DNA of 55,302 nucleotides from Pirellulales bacterium (GTDB lineage Bacteria > Planctomycetota > Planctomycetia > Pirellulales > JAICIG01). The position numbers and the translations under genes are program-made. A model generated the notes under the pieces. It saw only the letters and a program-made list of their open reading frames with translations. It was not told where the DNA came from and made no database searches. The stretch covers positions 1 through 55,302 of the forward strand of contig DATLUO010000267.1 in the NCBI GenBank assembly GCA_035533075.1, given 5' to 3'. Position 1 is the stretch's first letter; each line of letters starts with the position of its first letter. This document shows positions 16,881-25,774 of the stretch, one piece after another.

Positions 16881-17177
16881 CTACGCGAGCCGAAAACTGG
16901 GCGGCGGCTCCGCCCAACTCGCCTGATCGCCCGTCGAATGCTCCGGCACCTTCGCCGCACAGCCATCGCACAAAGGAATGATCAGCAGGTCATCTTCCTC
17001 GCCCATGATTTTGTTCAACTCCCAGTGCAGCTTCTCCAGCGTCTCGCGGTCGAGCCGGCAGCGGAAAACGCTGTATTGAACGCGGCCCCCATAGCCCTCC
17101 AGCTTTTTCGCCACGCGGCGCAGCCGCTTCGGGTCGCGAACGTCGTAACTCACCAGGTGCCAGTGTTTTTGGGCCAT
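16881..17177 (-). CDS. cas2: Cas2 of the I-MYXAN-type locus
   Basis: A 98-residue Cas2. It begins MAQKHWHLVSYDVRDPKRLR (conserved Asp at residue 12), followed by KLEGYGGRVQYSVFRCRLDR, the family core, and LLIIPLCDGCAAK. The C-terminal 20 residues (GDQASWAEPPPSFRLA) extend past the usual fold. It is the last gene of the operon, 60 bp after cas4-cas1, and is clearly different from the Cas2 at 13100-13390. Confidence 0.95.
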   Translation of the reverse strand: MAQKHWHLVSYDVRDPKRLRRVAKKLEGYGGRVQYSVFRCRLDRETLEKLHWELNKIMGEEDDLLIIPLCDGCAAKVPEHSTGDQASWAEPPPSFRLA

Positions 17178-17237
17178 GCACGTGACTCTTTTGGTCGACC
17201 GTTTGTCTTCGTCTCCGCCACGGAGTGTCGCTGCTAC

Positions 17238-18965
17238 TTAGCGGACCCGCATCCGAGCAAACAGCCCCGGACATCCGCTCCACTCTTTTTCCAACAGCCG
17301 CAGCTCCAACTCGATCATCCGCGCGTATGTCAGCGCTTGCCCGGTGTGGGGATGCTTGTGAGATTCTTCAAGTCGCTCCTCGAAGAGCTTGATCGCGGTC
17401 TTTCGCCCCTCGTCCGAGAGCCAGACCTGGCCGGGCGAAATCGCGAAGTCGCGGTCCACGCTCCATTGCAGCCGGTTGACGCTGCCGATCAGCGGTATCT
17501 CCCAGAGGATCGTGCGGAACAGTTCCATCACGTCGAGCACCAGCGGCGGCGCCGCGGTCCGCGGCCGATGATAGAAGCTCAGCGCCGGCTCCAGCCCCAC
17601 CGCCACGGCCGAGCGATGCACCGCCGTTTGCAGCATGGCATAGCCAAAACTCAGCAGCGCGTTGAAGCGGTCGCGCGGCGGATGCTTCGATCTGCCCGCC
17701 GGCCGCATTTCCGCCGGAACCTGCGGCGACAGCAGCGAGGGAAGGGCCGCAAAGTAGGCTTTGGCCGCCATCCCCAGCAGCGATTCTTCAGAGCCGGCCG
17801 TGTTGACCTTGCGCAGCGACTCGCGAATGCGCTCCAAATGCGGCAGGCAGGCGCCGCGCACCGGCCCGTCGCCCCGCGATGCTCGCAGCAGGTAGCGAAG
17901 CTGCGTTTCGACCTTGGCGTGGACCAGCCGCCGGGCAAGACGCAGCCGCGTGGCGCCGTCGGTCAGGCCGGCATATTGGCGAATGCGCTGCTGCACTCGG
18001 CCGGGCTGCCCGGTGGTGCCGGCGGCGAACTTCCCGCCCATCGTCATCCACTGCACGGCCACGCCGCGGCTGGCGCAGAGATGGATCGCCTGCGTGGTCA
18101 CCTGCCCGAAACCGTGAATCACCAAGGCGTCGATCTCCTCGATCGGCACGCGCTGCGTCACCTTTTCACGGGCTTCGTTCTCGCTGGTCACGACGAGCGT
18201 TTCGCCGCTACGGCCGACGCGGGCCTTGGGTGACACCACGTGCAGCGTCTGCCGCTCGCGGTTCGACGGGAACAGCGTCGGAACATGCCTCGCTCCCTCT
18301 CCCTCCGGGAGAGGGCCGGGGTGAGGGCGGTTCGCGTCTGGTTCGGCCTCCTCATCGCCGAGGTGCTCGTGAGCCGCCAGCCTTTCCTCTTCGGGCAGAC
18401 AGACCGGCGCCAACGAGCAGCGGACGCAGAGGTTTTCATTTTCGGCGACCGGCGGCCGGGCAACCGTCTGACGCAGCTCGCGGGCACGCTCAATCGCGCG
18501 GCGCAGATCGTCCTTGGCCGCGTCGTCGATTTCGATGAAGGCGGTCACATTGTCGGCATGGTAGCGGACCCGCGCCTGCGTCACCGTTTCGCCGAGCGCT
18601 TCTTCCAAGAGCACGGCGTAGGCGACGGCCTGAATGCGATCGCTGGGCCAGGCCAGCACTTCCTTGGCCGGTCCGCGATGGCAGCGGCCGCGTTTATGTT
18701 CGTAGGCCACCCAGCGGCCATCACGTCGGCGGACGGCATCGACCTTGCCCACCAGGCCCCACGTTTCGCTCGCGACCTCCAAGCTGCGGTGTTCCGGCGC
18801 TTCGTCGTCGAGCGGCACGACGTCATCGTGCAGCCGCCGGCCGGCGTAGACCAGGGCGGTTGGATTTTGGATACCCTCGACCTCGGTGAAATAGAAAAGT
18901 CGCTCGCAATAGAGCAGATCGTGCAGCGAAATGACGCGTAGCGGCGCCTCAAGATCGACCGACAT
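17238..18965 (-). CDS. cas4-cas1: Cas4-Cas1 fusion (I-MYXAN type)
   Basis: A 575-residue fusion of prespacer-trimming nuclease and integrase. Cas4 part (about 1-205): LLYCERLFYF, VGKVDAVRR, AYEHKRG (E-x-K) and NLCVRCSLAPVC (iron-sulphur cysteines). Cas1 part (about 245-575): SEESLLGMAAKAYFAAL, SFYHRPRTAAPP and LVLDVMELFRT give the Glu, His and acidic metal ligands. The linker carries the PLPEGEG element (18295-18327). The ATG at 18965 overlaps the cas5 stop as TAATG, so the open stretch back to 19043 is not used. The fusion is typical of Myxococcus dev-type loci. Confidence 0.96.
   Translation of the reverse strand: MSVDLEAPLRVISLHDLLYCERLFYFTEVEGIQNPTALVYAGRRLHDDVVPLDDEAPEHRSLEVASETWGLVGKVDAVRRRDGRWVAYEHKRGRCHRGPAKEVLAWPSDRIQAVAYAVLLEEALGETVTQARVRYHADNVTAFIEIDDAAKDDLRRAIERARELRQTVARPPVAENENLCVRCSLAPVCLPEEERLAAHEHLGDEEAEPDANRPHPGPLPEGEGARHVPTLFPSNRERQTLHVVSPKARVGRSGETLVVTSENEAREKVTQRVPIEEIDALVIHGFGQVTTQAIHLCASRGVAVQWMTMGGKFAAGTTGQPGRVQQRIRQYAGLTDGATRLRLARRLVHAKVETQLRYLLRASRGDGPVRGACLPHLERIRESLRKVNTAGSEESLLGMAAKAYFAALPSLLSPQVPAEMRPAGRSKHPPRDRFNALLSFGYAMLQTAVHRSAVAVGLEPALSFYHRPRTAAPPLVLDVMELFRTILWEIPLIGSVNRLQWSVDRDFAISPGQVWLSDEGRKTAIKLFEERLEESHKHPHTGQALTYARMIELELRLLEKEWSGCPGLFARMRVR
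18295..18327. repeat. PLPEGEG palindromic element inside cas4-cas1
   Basis: The second copy of the 33-bp palindrome found in the other cas4, here read in frame as PHPGPLPEGEG in the linker between the Cas4 and Cas1 domains. Confidence 0.9.
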
Positions 18966-19777
18966 TAGTTCTTTCCACGACGGCTGGGCTTCCGTGCGGG
19001 TGTGGCCGGAGTTTCCATCGCTGGCGGCGTAATAGTCGTCCATGCTAATTGCGGCGGCTCACCAATGCAAGCTTCTGACTGCGGGGCATACAATGCCGAA
19101 GCCGTGCGTGACAAGTCGGCGCGATCGATCAGCGTGGTAAGCCGAGTCGTGCGGCCGCGCGGGCCAGAACCCGGATCCGCGATGACACGCTCGTACCATC
19201 GCACTGGGCCAGGTTCGGGCAGCGTTTCAATGCGGTCAATGAGGAAGGCATTATCACCGATGAATGGAACGCCATAGCGTCGTTCAGAAAAATCACCGGC
19301 GATCCCGCGAACCACGCGGTGCGTCAGATCGTCGTCGGCGCGTAAGGCGATCACCGCGCGAAACCCAGAAAGATACTCGCGACGGACGGGCGCGATGTTG
19401 TATTTATTCCCCTTTGTAGATTCAGCCCTCGCAGCGCCAGACGTGCCGACCGGATAGTTGTGCAACTGCTGAAAGACGGTCTGCACGCGCGGAAAGAGGA
19501 CGTCCACGGCGATAGGCACTTTCGTGCGACCTCGCAACATGTATTCAGGCACGCCAACCGCGATTTCCATCGCCGGCAACCCTGGTCGCGTGAGACTTGC
19601 TGGCACTTTGCCGCCGTGGCCCGGCTCGTCCTCGCGCAAACGCGAGTCGATTCCCGCCAAGTTCAAAACGAGGCCATAGGCGGCCGATGGCGTAATAAAG
19701 GTCGCTGTCGGCCGGTACCAGCCCGCGGTGAACGTGCGGAAGACCGCGAATGGCGCCTCGACGTACAGGACAAGCAT
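18965..19777 (-). CDS. cas5: Cas5 (DevS-like)
   Basis: A Cascade subunit that caps the 5' handle of the crRNA. The 270-residue protein opens MLVLYVEAPFAVFRTFTAGW followed by YRPTATFITPSAAYGLVLNLAG, the DevS/Cas5 signature of Myxococcus-type loci. RREYLSGFRAVIALR and RRYGVPFIGDNAFLIDRIE are further family-like stretches. The C-terminus (ETPATPARKPSRRGKN) is a basic, probably disordered tail. The ATG at 19777 overlaps the cas7 stop (TGATG). M. xanthus DevS is known to act in autoregulation of its operon. Confidence 0.93.
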   Translation of the reverse strand: MLVLYVEAPFAVFRTFTAGWYRPTATFITPSAAYGLVLNLAGIDSRLREDEPGHGGKVPASLTRPGLPAMEIAVGVPEYMLRGRTKVPIAVDVLFPRVQTVFQQLHNYPVGTSGAARAESTKGNKYNIAPVRREYLSGFRAVIALRADDDLTHRVVRGIAGDFSERRYGVPFIGDNAFLIDRIETLPEPGPVRWYERVIADPGSGPRGRTTRLTTLIDRADLSRTASALYAPQSEACIGEPPQLAWTTITPPAMETPATPARKPSRRGKN

Positions 19778-20787
19778 CACGCTCCTCCCAAGAATCGGTC
19801 GGCTACCGTTGCCAGCAAGCGGCGCGGATCGCGGTCGACGGTTACTCCCCGTTCAGTTAAGCGCTCGATGTGCCCCTTTACTGCAGCGCCGTCTTCTTCT
19901 GCTTGATTTTCTGGCCGCTGCTTTTTCGCTTGCTCTTTTTTCATCTGTTCGTCAACGGTCTCCATGTCCTTAATGACCTTTCCGCCGATGAAGAATTCGT
20001 TGCCAGGATAATCGGGCGGATCGCGGAGGATGCCATCAATCACCTCGGGAAACTCTCCCTTCGAATTGAATCCGTAAGTCTGATAGCCGGCGACGAGTTG
20101 TTTCGTGAGCCGCACGACGATGCTGGCGGGGGCCATCTCGAAGTAGCTTCGCGCGTGATTCCCGGCAACGCCGTTCAGTTCGCCGATTGCTTGAAGGAGG
20201 TTGCGAGTCCAGTCCGACTTCGATTTGCAGTCCAGGAGATTGAGCGCGAAAGGATACTGGAACGCCGAGACCACGGTCTCACGGTGGAGCAATGCAGACG
20301 TCGCCGCGTTTTTGTAAGCGCTTCCTTCTGCTGCGAGCGGTGATTGCGTGAACACGGCGTTATGCCGGTAGGGCTCGAGCGCCTTGGCGAGATTCATGCG
20401 GAGGACCGAATCCCGTTTGAACGTGAAATCCTCAGCGGCTTTCTTGCCTCGGCTTTCTTCGATCTCCTTTAGGTATTTCTTGCGGTCGGCACTGCCTGCC
20501 GCAACAAGGTAGCCAAAGAAAAAATCGTCGGCGTACTTGCCGGGGTCGGGTAGGTCAGCGAATTTGACCGCGAGTTGCTCCTCGTCGTGCAAGCGTTGGC
20601 GATTGCACGGTAGCCCATACTTGGCAAGCGTTTCGCGAAGCGCATTCCGCATGCTCTCCGGCGAAAAGATAGGGTAGTCAAAGCGGCCATCGGTCACCTT
20701 TTGGATGACAGTCCGGTTAAGTTCCGATTCCCCGCGGTAATTGGCCGAAGGGGCCGGGTATGTTAGTACGGTGGCGAATAAATTCAT
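19777..20787 (-). CDS. cas7: Cas7 (DevR-like backbone subunit)
   Basis: Forms the crRNA-coating backbone of Cascade; its thumb flips out every sixth guide base (family knowledge). The 336 residues include MNLFATVLTYPAPSANYRGE, YPIFSPESMRNALRETLAKY, FQYPFALNLLDCKSKSDWTR, and GVAGNHARSYFEMAPASIVV, the last being characteristic of DevR/Cst2-type Cas7. A lysine/glutamate-rich stretch lies near residues 285-305 (EQMKKEQAKKQRPENQAEED). The ATG at 20787 overlaps the cas8 stop (ATGA). Confidence 0.94.
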   Translation of the reverse strand: MNLFATVLTYPAPSANYRGESELNRTVIQKVTDGRFDYPIFSPESMRNALRETLAKYGLPCNRQRLHDEEQLAVKFADLPDPGKYADDFFFGYLVAAGSADRKKYLKEIEESRGKKAAEDFTFKRDSVLRMNLAKALEPYRHNAVFTQSPLAAEGSAYKNAATSALLHRETVVSAFQYPFALNLLDCKSKSDWTRNLLQAIGELNGVAGNHARSYFEMAPASIVVRLTKQLVAGYQTYGFNSKGEFPEVIDGILRDPPDYPGNEFFIGGKVIKDMETVDEQMKKEQAKKQRPENQAEEDGAAVKGHIERLTERGVTVDRDPRRLLATVADRFLGGA

Positions 20788-22616
20788 TGCTTAGCCTCAC
20801 GAGGTTGCAGGGGAGTCCAAGAATTGGCGGAGAGCGCCATGAGAGTTAGAGTTTTGACTTTGTCGGTACCGTTGAACAGCGCCGCCGCGATTCGCTCGAA
20901 CAGCTTACCGCCCATGTAGTGCCCAACGCGGAAGAATGTGCCGCTGAAGTGCTCGACGAACGCTTGGTCGTGCCTGGAACGAAACTCCAAAAACAGCCGC
21001 TCGGCGAGTTTCTGACGCGCGTCTACCGCATCGGCGAGGTTCTTCGCTTCCACAGGGTTTGCAGGAGACCGTCGCTCCTTGCGAAATTTGTGGAAGTCAA
21101 AGCCGATGTCTCTCTTCAAACGCTCATCAAGATAGCGGCGGGTAAACCGGTTTATTGCCGAAGCGAGTACATCATCATCGCTTGGCGGATCAGTCACGTC
21201 GTTTTCAGTCGGCATAGCTTGGATCACCTCCAGGATCTTTTTCCGGGCGTCTACCCAGAACCACGAAAATGTTGGGGAACTTTTGGTCGGGATGAAAAAA
21301 GGGTGCGGCCATTCGTCGAAAACATCAGCGAAAGGGTCAAACCATGGCCGATCATCGAGCAAAGCGGCCAGCAAGGCGCGACGAAAGAACGGATTCGCAA
21401 AACGAGGCTTTCCATCCGGCCGCCCGGCAATCTCGCAGTAGTCTTCGGCGAGGTGTGGGCGTGGCTCGACTCTACCCGTCGCAAGGAACTTAACGTTGTT
21501 GCCTTCCTTCGCGACGTGGAAGTAATCAACAGCGCTTATAGCCGGTCCAACTTCGCTTTCCACGATGTGCGGCGGAATTAGGCGTGCAAGATGCTCGATG
21601 AATGACAATCCGCCCTCAGCGGGAAGGTCAACGATGCTCTCTGTCGGCCTCATTCCCGCGAGCTTTGTGCTCAGGCCCGCGAGTAATCGCGGGTAGTCGC
21701 GAAGAAACTCTCGCAAGTCGGCGACTTCTGGCAACGCAACCGCAAAATGGGGCGATCGGTCTTTTTTTCCACGCCTGCCAAGGTAGGTGCCGCCATCGCG
21801 ATCGACAAATCGCGGAACGAATATAAGGATACTTAGAGGCCAAAAGTGAAGGAGGAGATTCTGCTCGATCTGGCCAATGAGGGGGATCGCCTCCGCGTTT
21901 CGCTCCATTGCGCCGAGCAGCAGTGCCCCTGAAAGCTTGCCGACCGCGTGGGTTCCTCGTGCATTGGCGGCTGCATACTTCAGCAAGTCGTCCCACGAGC
22001 TCCCGTCACCCCTTCCGGACTCGGCCGCTTCAGCTTCATCGTCGGTGTCGCCATCGGCGACTGCAATGACGTCGGCCAGTGCATGTTTTGCGGCAGCGCG
22101 CTTGATAAACGGCGCCTTCTTCTTGCTGTCACGAATAACCTGCCAGATCAAGTCGCGCCAGAGCCTTACCCAATCCGCGCTGGGAAGGTAATGGCGAAGA
22201 GTAGCGAGCGATGGCGTGAGCTCAAGATAGACGTACCCCTCTACGGTCGTCTGATTCCCTTTTTTATCCGTCTTGATGAACGCCGCGCGTCGTAGCGGAG
22301 GAACCAGCCGCTTTTGAGCGCCTTTCCCTTTCGTAAACGGCTTTTCACGCGGCGGTCCTTCGATGAGTTCGGCGTCGTAAATGTCATCAAACAATGCAGC
22401 AGTCGTTTCACGCGTGAACTCGACATGCACGATGGTTCGAGGGCATTGGTCGTCCCAACGATAGCTGGGCGATGGCTTCCCTCGATTCCGAAGAGACTCA
22501 ATCTCCAAGAGTAACCCAGCGAGACCGGCCTTGTGCTGCGCCGTCGGCAAGCTCATCAAATCGTAGGTGACGGTTACGGCAGTTGGTTTTGCTGCGGTCT
22601 TGGTCGACTTTGCCAT
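20784..22616 (-). CDS. cas8: Cas8 large subunit (Cmx8/DevT-like)
   Basis: The large subunit of the MYXAN-type Cascade, expected to read the PAM. The 610-residue protein begins MAKSTKTAAKPTAVTVTYDL followed by MSLPTAQHKAGLAGLLLEIE, a beginning I associate with Cmx8/DevT. Other parts (WVRLWRDLIWQVIRDSKKKA, LLLHFWPLSILIFVPRFVDR, VRVGHYMG-like GTFFRVGHYMGGKLF) carry no motif that I can assign. The acidic stretch GDTDDEAEAAESGRGDGSS near 200 is probably a flexible loop. The ATG at 22616 overlaps the cas3 stop (TGATG). Identification rests on both sequence and operon position. Confidence 0.88.
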   Translation of the reverse strand: MAKSTKTAAKPTAVTVTYDLMSLPTAQHKAGLAGLLLEIESLRNRGKPSPSYRWDDQCPRTIVHVEFTRETTAALFDDIYDAELIEGPPREKPFTKGKGAQKRLVPPLRRAAFIKTDKKGNQTTVEGYVYLELTPSLATLRHYLPSADWVRLWRDLIWQVIRDSKKKAPFIKRAAAKHALADVIAVADGDTDDEAEAAESGRGDGSSWDDLLKYAAANARGTHAVGKLSGALLLGAMERNAEAIPLIGQIEQNLLLHFWPLSILIFVPRFVDRDGGTYLGRRGKKDRSPHFAVALPEVADLREFLRDYPRLLAGLSTKLAGMRPTESIVDLPAEGGLSFIEHLARLIPPHIVESEVGPAISAVDYFHVAKEGNNVKFLATGRVEPRPHLAEDYCEIAGRPDGKPRFANPFFRRALLAALLDDRPWFDPFADVFDEWPHPFFIPTKSSPTFSWFWVDARKKILEVIQAMPTENDVTDPPSDDDVLASAINRFTRRYLDERLKRDIGFDFHKFRKERRSPANPVEAKNLADAVDARQKLAERLFLEFRSRHDQAFVEHFSGTFFRVGHYMGGKLFERIAAALFNGTDKVKTLTLMALSANSWTPLQPREAKQ

Positions 22617-25036
22617 CAGCACTGCCCCCATTGATCGAGCGTCGAACCGTAGAAGCCGATGGCCGGATGGTAGTGCCCAGCCTCGGCGATCCCTAAGTAC
22701 GGCGGCAACTGCTTGTGTTCAGGATGCATTTCGTTATCGCGGCAACGGGCCAGCCGTATCGGAACTGGCAAGATGAAGCCCGGTTTGTCCTTCGCCCTTG
22801 CGGAAAGGTAATCATGCACGTCGTCCGGCAGCACACACTGGCGGTTGTGCTCCTCAGAATCGCGGAAATCTTCGTCGCCAGCAACGGCGAACGGGCCGCT
22901 TTCGAGAAACATGCTCAGTTTGTCGCCACCCCAAGGTGGACTTGGCACCTTACTAAGGGCCTCCTCGAGTGCCGCTTGCGACAACTCCGTGTCGGCGACC
23001 AGGGCAAGGAATTCTTCCAAGCCGGTCAGGTCTTCGCGGGAGTACGGGTTTTGGTCCGCCGGCTTGTAGACGATCACTTCACCGGATTTGGACAGCGGTC
23101 GTGCGTCCCGTTCCCGGTTCGCGCGGCCCATTCTCTGGATCAACGATGTGACTGGACACTCCTCCGTGATGAGCAGGTCGACGTCCAAATCGAGGCTCAT
23201 TTCGCAAACCTGCGTCGTAATGCCGATGCCGGCCCCTCCCGTCGCCTTCAAGTTGTCCACGACGTTGTTGTGCCGCTTCACGCGGTCCGAAAGCTTAAAG
23301 CGGCTGTGGTAGCAGTAGACCGGTGTCCCGTCTGCCATCGTCAGGTGCGTATTCTTCGACGCCGGGTCGAAGTTGGCGGCAAAACGCTCGACAATCTCGT
23401 GACAGCGAGCCACAGTGTTCACGACCCAAAGAACGCGACGGCCGCTGCGGAGCGCTTCGCGGGCGCGTTCTTCGGCTGCGTTGCGTGACGCGGCGCGCGT
23501 CAACCGGTAGCGCGGCATCCCCGCGATCGTTTCCAGCTCGCCACGCTTTTCGGCGAACACCGTCAGCCCGCAACCTCCTGCCTCTTGGCTCTTTTCCAAT
23601 TGGTCGCGGCGATCGGGCGGCAGCGTCGCGGTCATGCACAAGACTGGGACGTTGAAGTTGTTCAAGAACGCCTTGAGCGCGGAAAACATCTTCTGGTCAA
23701 AGCTATGCACTTCGTCGATGACGATGATCGAATCCGCAAGCACCGGGAGCATGCACACCGGCCCGTAGCCGTATTGGAGGAAGGCCAGAAATTGGTCGAC
23801 GGTCGCCGAGAACGCCCGCTTTTCCCAAAAGCCAAGAGCATACAACCGGCGGTCGGCCTCATAGCTCAGCCCGTGGCGCGAATCCTGCTCGTTGTCGAAC
23901 ATGTCCCTGAGGTCGAATTCCGCCGTGCCGTGCATCAACGCAGCATCGGCTTCGGGCGCCCAGGAAACGTAATCCTTGAACCCTTCCTTGGCCGTCGCTC
24001 GCGTCGGGTAGAGAAACAGGACGTGGCCCGCAGGATTCTTTGCGGCCTGTGCGGCAATCCAGCGCCACGCGGCTAGCGTCTTGCCGCTACCGCAGGGAGC
24101 CAAGAGCAGCGCGCGGTCCGGCAAATCGTCGCACGCGACTTGGAAATCGTTCCACTCAAACTTGCCCTTGCCGTGCTTCCTGAATTGAGCGTTCAGGTCG
24201 TCAACGCGCCGATTGATGATCTCGGTCCGAACGCGCTCTCCGTCCCATAGTATGCCTGCATCGAACTGTTGGCGAATCCACCCCGGTATTGTCTTGTCGA
24301 CCCGCGCTAGCCCTGAACCGGCGGCATCCGCGGCGATCAGCCCGCCGCGGACCGCCAAGAGCATTCGCTTGCGTGTCAGGTTCGCATCAAGCTCATTGCG
24401 GAAGGGGTTGAAAACCTCCTTTATCACGTGCTTCCGCATCTCCCGGATGTTTGCCGGCGGCTTCTCGAACGACCAAGCCTCTGGAATCTCGCGTAAATTG
24501 ACCTGCCCCAATCCGAGTAAGTCACCCGTCGCGCCGGCCAACTCCTCAAACTGGTCCGTGCGGTGTAGCAAGCCAATCCTCGCCCTATCGTTCATGCGCC
24601 GCGCAAACCCAAACTCCCTGTGCGGATCGTACGCCGCTTTAAGATGGTGCGTCATCACGGCCGAGAGAACGAGTGGCCGGTCGAGCGCCACATTGCCCGC
24701 CAGCCATTCCCAGACGACGGGTCGTGACATGAGGAGGGCGCTCAGGTGCTCGTGCCGAATTCCTTGGGAGCCGCGCTTGCCTCGCACGTCGTCTTGAAAA
24801 CCGTCGTTGGCTTTCCCCCAGTCGTGCAACGCGCACGAAGCGAGAAGATTGATGTAGAATGTCGGCCACGCTTCGTCGGGCAGTTTGAAGAACCGAAGCC
24901 AACAGTGGCCCAGCCTCGTTGGTCCATCTGCACTGCCGAACAGCGCCACCGCCGCGTCGATTACGTCGCGCGTGTGTCGCACCAAGGACTTCTCAACACC
25001 GTTGCGCGGCGATTTCGCCAAAAGTTTGTCAGCCAT
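22616..25036 (-). CDS. cas3: Cas3 nuclease-helicase
   Basis: The 806-residue Cas3 degrades DNA displaced by Cascade. An N-terminal HD nuclease domain shows VRHTRDVIDAA and SCALHDWGKANDGFQ (HD pair). The superfamily-2 helicase follows: LLAPCGSGKTLAAWRW (Walker A), IIVIDEVHSFD (DEVH box), CMTATLPP (motif III) and SLIQRMGRANRERDARPLSK (motif VI). All key residues are present, so interference looks functional. The ATG at 25036 overlaps the cas6 stop by 8 bp. A longer frame to 25081 lies inside cas6. Confidence 0.96.
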   Translation of the reverse strand: MADKLLAKSPRNGVEKSLVRHTRDVIDAAVALFGSADGPTRLGHCWLRFFKLPDEAWPTFYINLLASCALHDWGKANDGFQDDVRGKRGSQGIRHEHLSALLMSRPVVWEWLAGNVALDRPLVLSAVMTHHLKAAYDPHREFGFARRMNDRARIGLLHRTDQFEELAGATGDLLGLGQVNLREIPEAWSFEKPPANIREMRKHVIKEVFNPFRNELDANLTRKRMLLAVRGGLIAADAAGSGLARVDKTIPGWIRQQFDAGILWDGERVRTEIINRRVDDLNAQFRKHGKGKFEWNDFQVACDDLPDRALLLAPCGSGKTLAAWRWIAAQAAKNPAGHVLFLYPTRATAKEGFKDYVSWAPEADAALMHGTAEFDLRDMFDNEQDSRHGLSYEADRRLYALGFWEKRAFSATVDQFLAFLQYGYGPVCMLPVLADSIIVIDEVHSFDQKMFSALKAFLNNFNVPVLCMTATLPPDRRDQLEKSQEAGGCGLTVFAEKRGELETIAGMPRYRLTRAASRNAAEERAREALRSGRRVLWVVNTVARCHEIVERFAANFDPASKNTHLTMADGTPVYCYHSRFKLSDRVKRHNNVVDNLKATGGAGIGITTQVCEMSLDLDVDLLITEECPVTSLIQRMGRANRERDARPLSKSGEVIVYKPADQNPYSREDLTGLEEFLALVADTELSQAALEEALSKVPSPPWGGDKLSMFLESGPFAVAGDEDFRDSEEHNRQCVLPDDVHDYLSARAKDKPGFILPVPIRLARCRDNEMHPEHKQLPPYLGIAEAGHYHPAIGFYGSTLDQWGQC

Positions 25037-25661
25037 CGTTCGCTTCCTGAGCGCGAGGGTTGAACCGCACGAAAATGCCACAGCCCATGTGACGGCGACC
25101 GCCGAGGCCGCTCTCCTGAAGCGAGATCGACTCGTGTGCGGTCAACTCAGAGGCGAGCACTTCGTAGCCTACGACCTCCTTGTCCTTAACGCGCAACGTG
25201 CGACGTTTACCCACGGTGAGCTGGGCCTCGGGCGAGACATTCAGAGCATCGAGTTGACGCCGAGCCGCAGCGAGGAATTCGGTCTCATCGGGCGGGTGAG
25301 GCGCCGCTCGATCACCGGAAACCTTGATCGTAACAAGGCGACTGCGAAGCGCCGTGGCAGCGCTAAGCGCATAAACCTGCGGCACGCCGACGCGCACCGG
25401 CTGCCGACCGATGTTGAGCTGTTTGCCGGCCAGCGGCAGAAGATCGGCGATTCGCTCGGGCGCGACCCGTATCGTCAGCCGACTGAAGTCGCAGATCTGC
25501 ATTCGCCGATCGCCGATCAACCGCCCGCGAATCGGATGAACACCGATGCCGTTTGGTTCATGCATTGACGACAGCAACCGCGAAACCGCGGCGTAGAGGT
25601 GATAGCCGTGATCGGCGGGAATGTCGCAAGTGCCGGTGAGAATAAAGGAAAGGTCGATCAT
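25029..25661 (-). CDS. cas6: Cas6 crRNA-processing endonuclease (Cmx6-like)
   Basis: First gene of the operon; cuts the precursor at the repeat hairpin. The 210 residues include FILTGTCDIPADHGYHLYAA, IGVHPIRGRLIG, the VGVPQVYAL and LVTIKVSGD strands, and a C-terminal glycine-rich LQESGLGGRRHMGCGIFVRF, the Cas6 RNA-binding loop. The N-terminal His of ADHGYHLYAAVSRL is a candidate catalytic residue. The pattern matches the Cmx6 family of Myxococcus-type loci. AGAGG lies about 8 nt before the ATG at 25661. The upstream 220 bp hold the putative promoter and pseudo-array. Confidence 0.92.
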   Translation of the reverse strand: MIDLSFILTGTCDIPADHGYHLYAAVSRLLSSMHEPNGIGVHPIRGRLIGDRRMQICDFSRLTIRVAPERIADLLPLAGKQLNIGRQPVRVGVPQVYALSAATALRSRLVTIKVSGDRAAPHPPDETEFLAAARRQLDALNVSPEAQLTVGKRRTLRVKDKEVVGYEVLASELTAHESISLQESGLGGRRHMGCGIFVRFNPRAQEANDG

Positions 25662-25710
25662 CGATGGAACCTCTTGCTAACCGGGGCGCGAAAGGGTAGA
25701 TTGTGTGATG

Positions 25711-25727
25711 TTGTTATTTTGCTTGGT
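25711..25727 (+). promoter_or_regulatory. Predicted target of the pseudo-spacer in the cas6 upstream region
   Basis: TTGTTATTTTGCTTGGT here matches the first 17 nt of the 35-nt pseudo-spacer at 25812-25828 (TTGTTCTTTTGGTTGGT) except at positions 6 and 12. Similarity stops from position 18. The base triplet on the PAM side is ATG. It lies 50 bp upstream of the cas6 ATG and directly downstream of a candidate promoter. Binding of a guided Cascade here would obstruct cas transcription (inference). Confidence 0.75.
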
Positions 25728-25767
25728 ACGACTCCCGCATCGTACTGTTTGACACGATCGTTCGCAA
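25726..25767 (-). promoter_or_regulatory. Candidate cas operon promoter with inverted repeat
   Basis: Leftward reading gives TTGCGA (25762-25767), a 17-bp spacer and TACGAT (25739-25744), each 4 of 6 to the sigma70 consensus. An inverted repeat GTACGA/TCGTAC (25726-25731, 25740-25745) overlaps the -10. On the other strand a perfect TTGACA at 25749-25754 could be the -35 of a rightward promoter for the pseudo-array, though its -10 is weak. Confidence 0.4.
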
Positions 25768-25774
25768 CTGGTTC

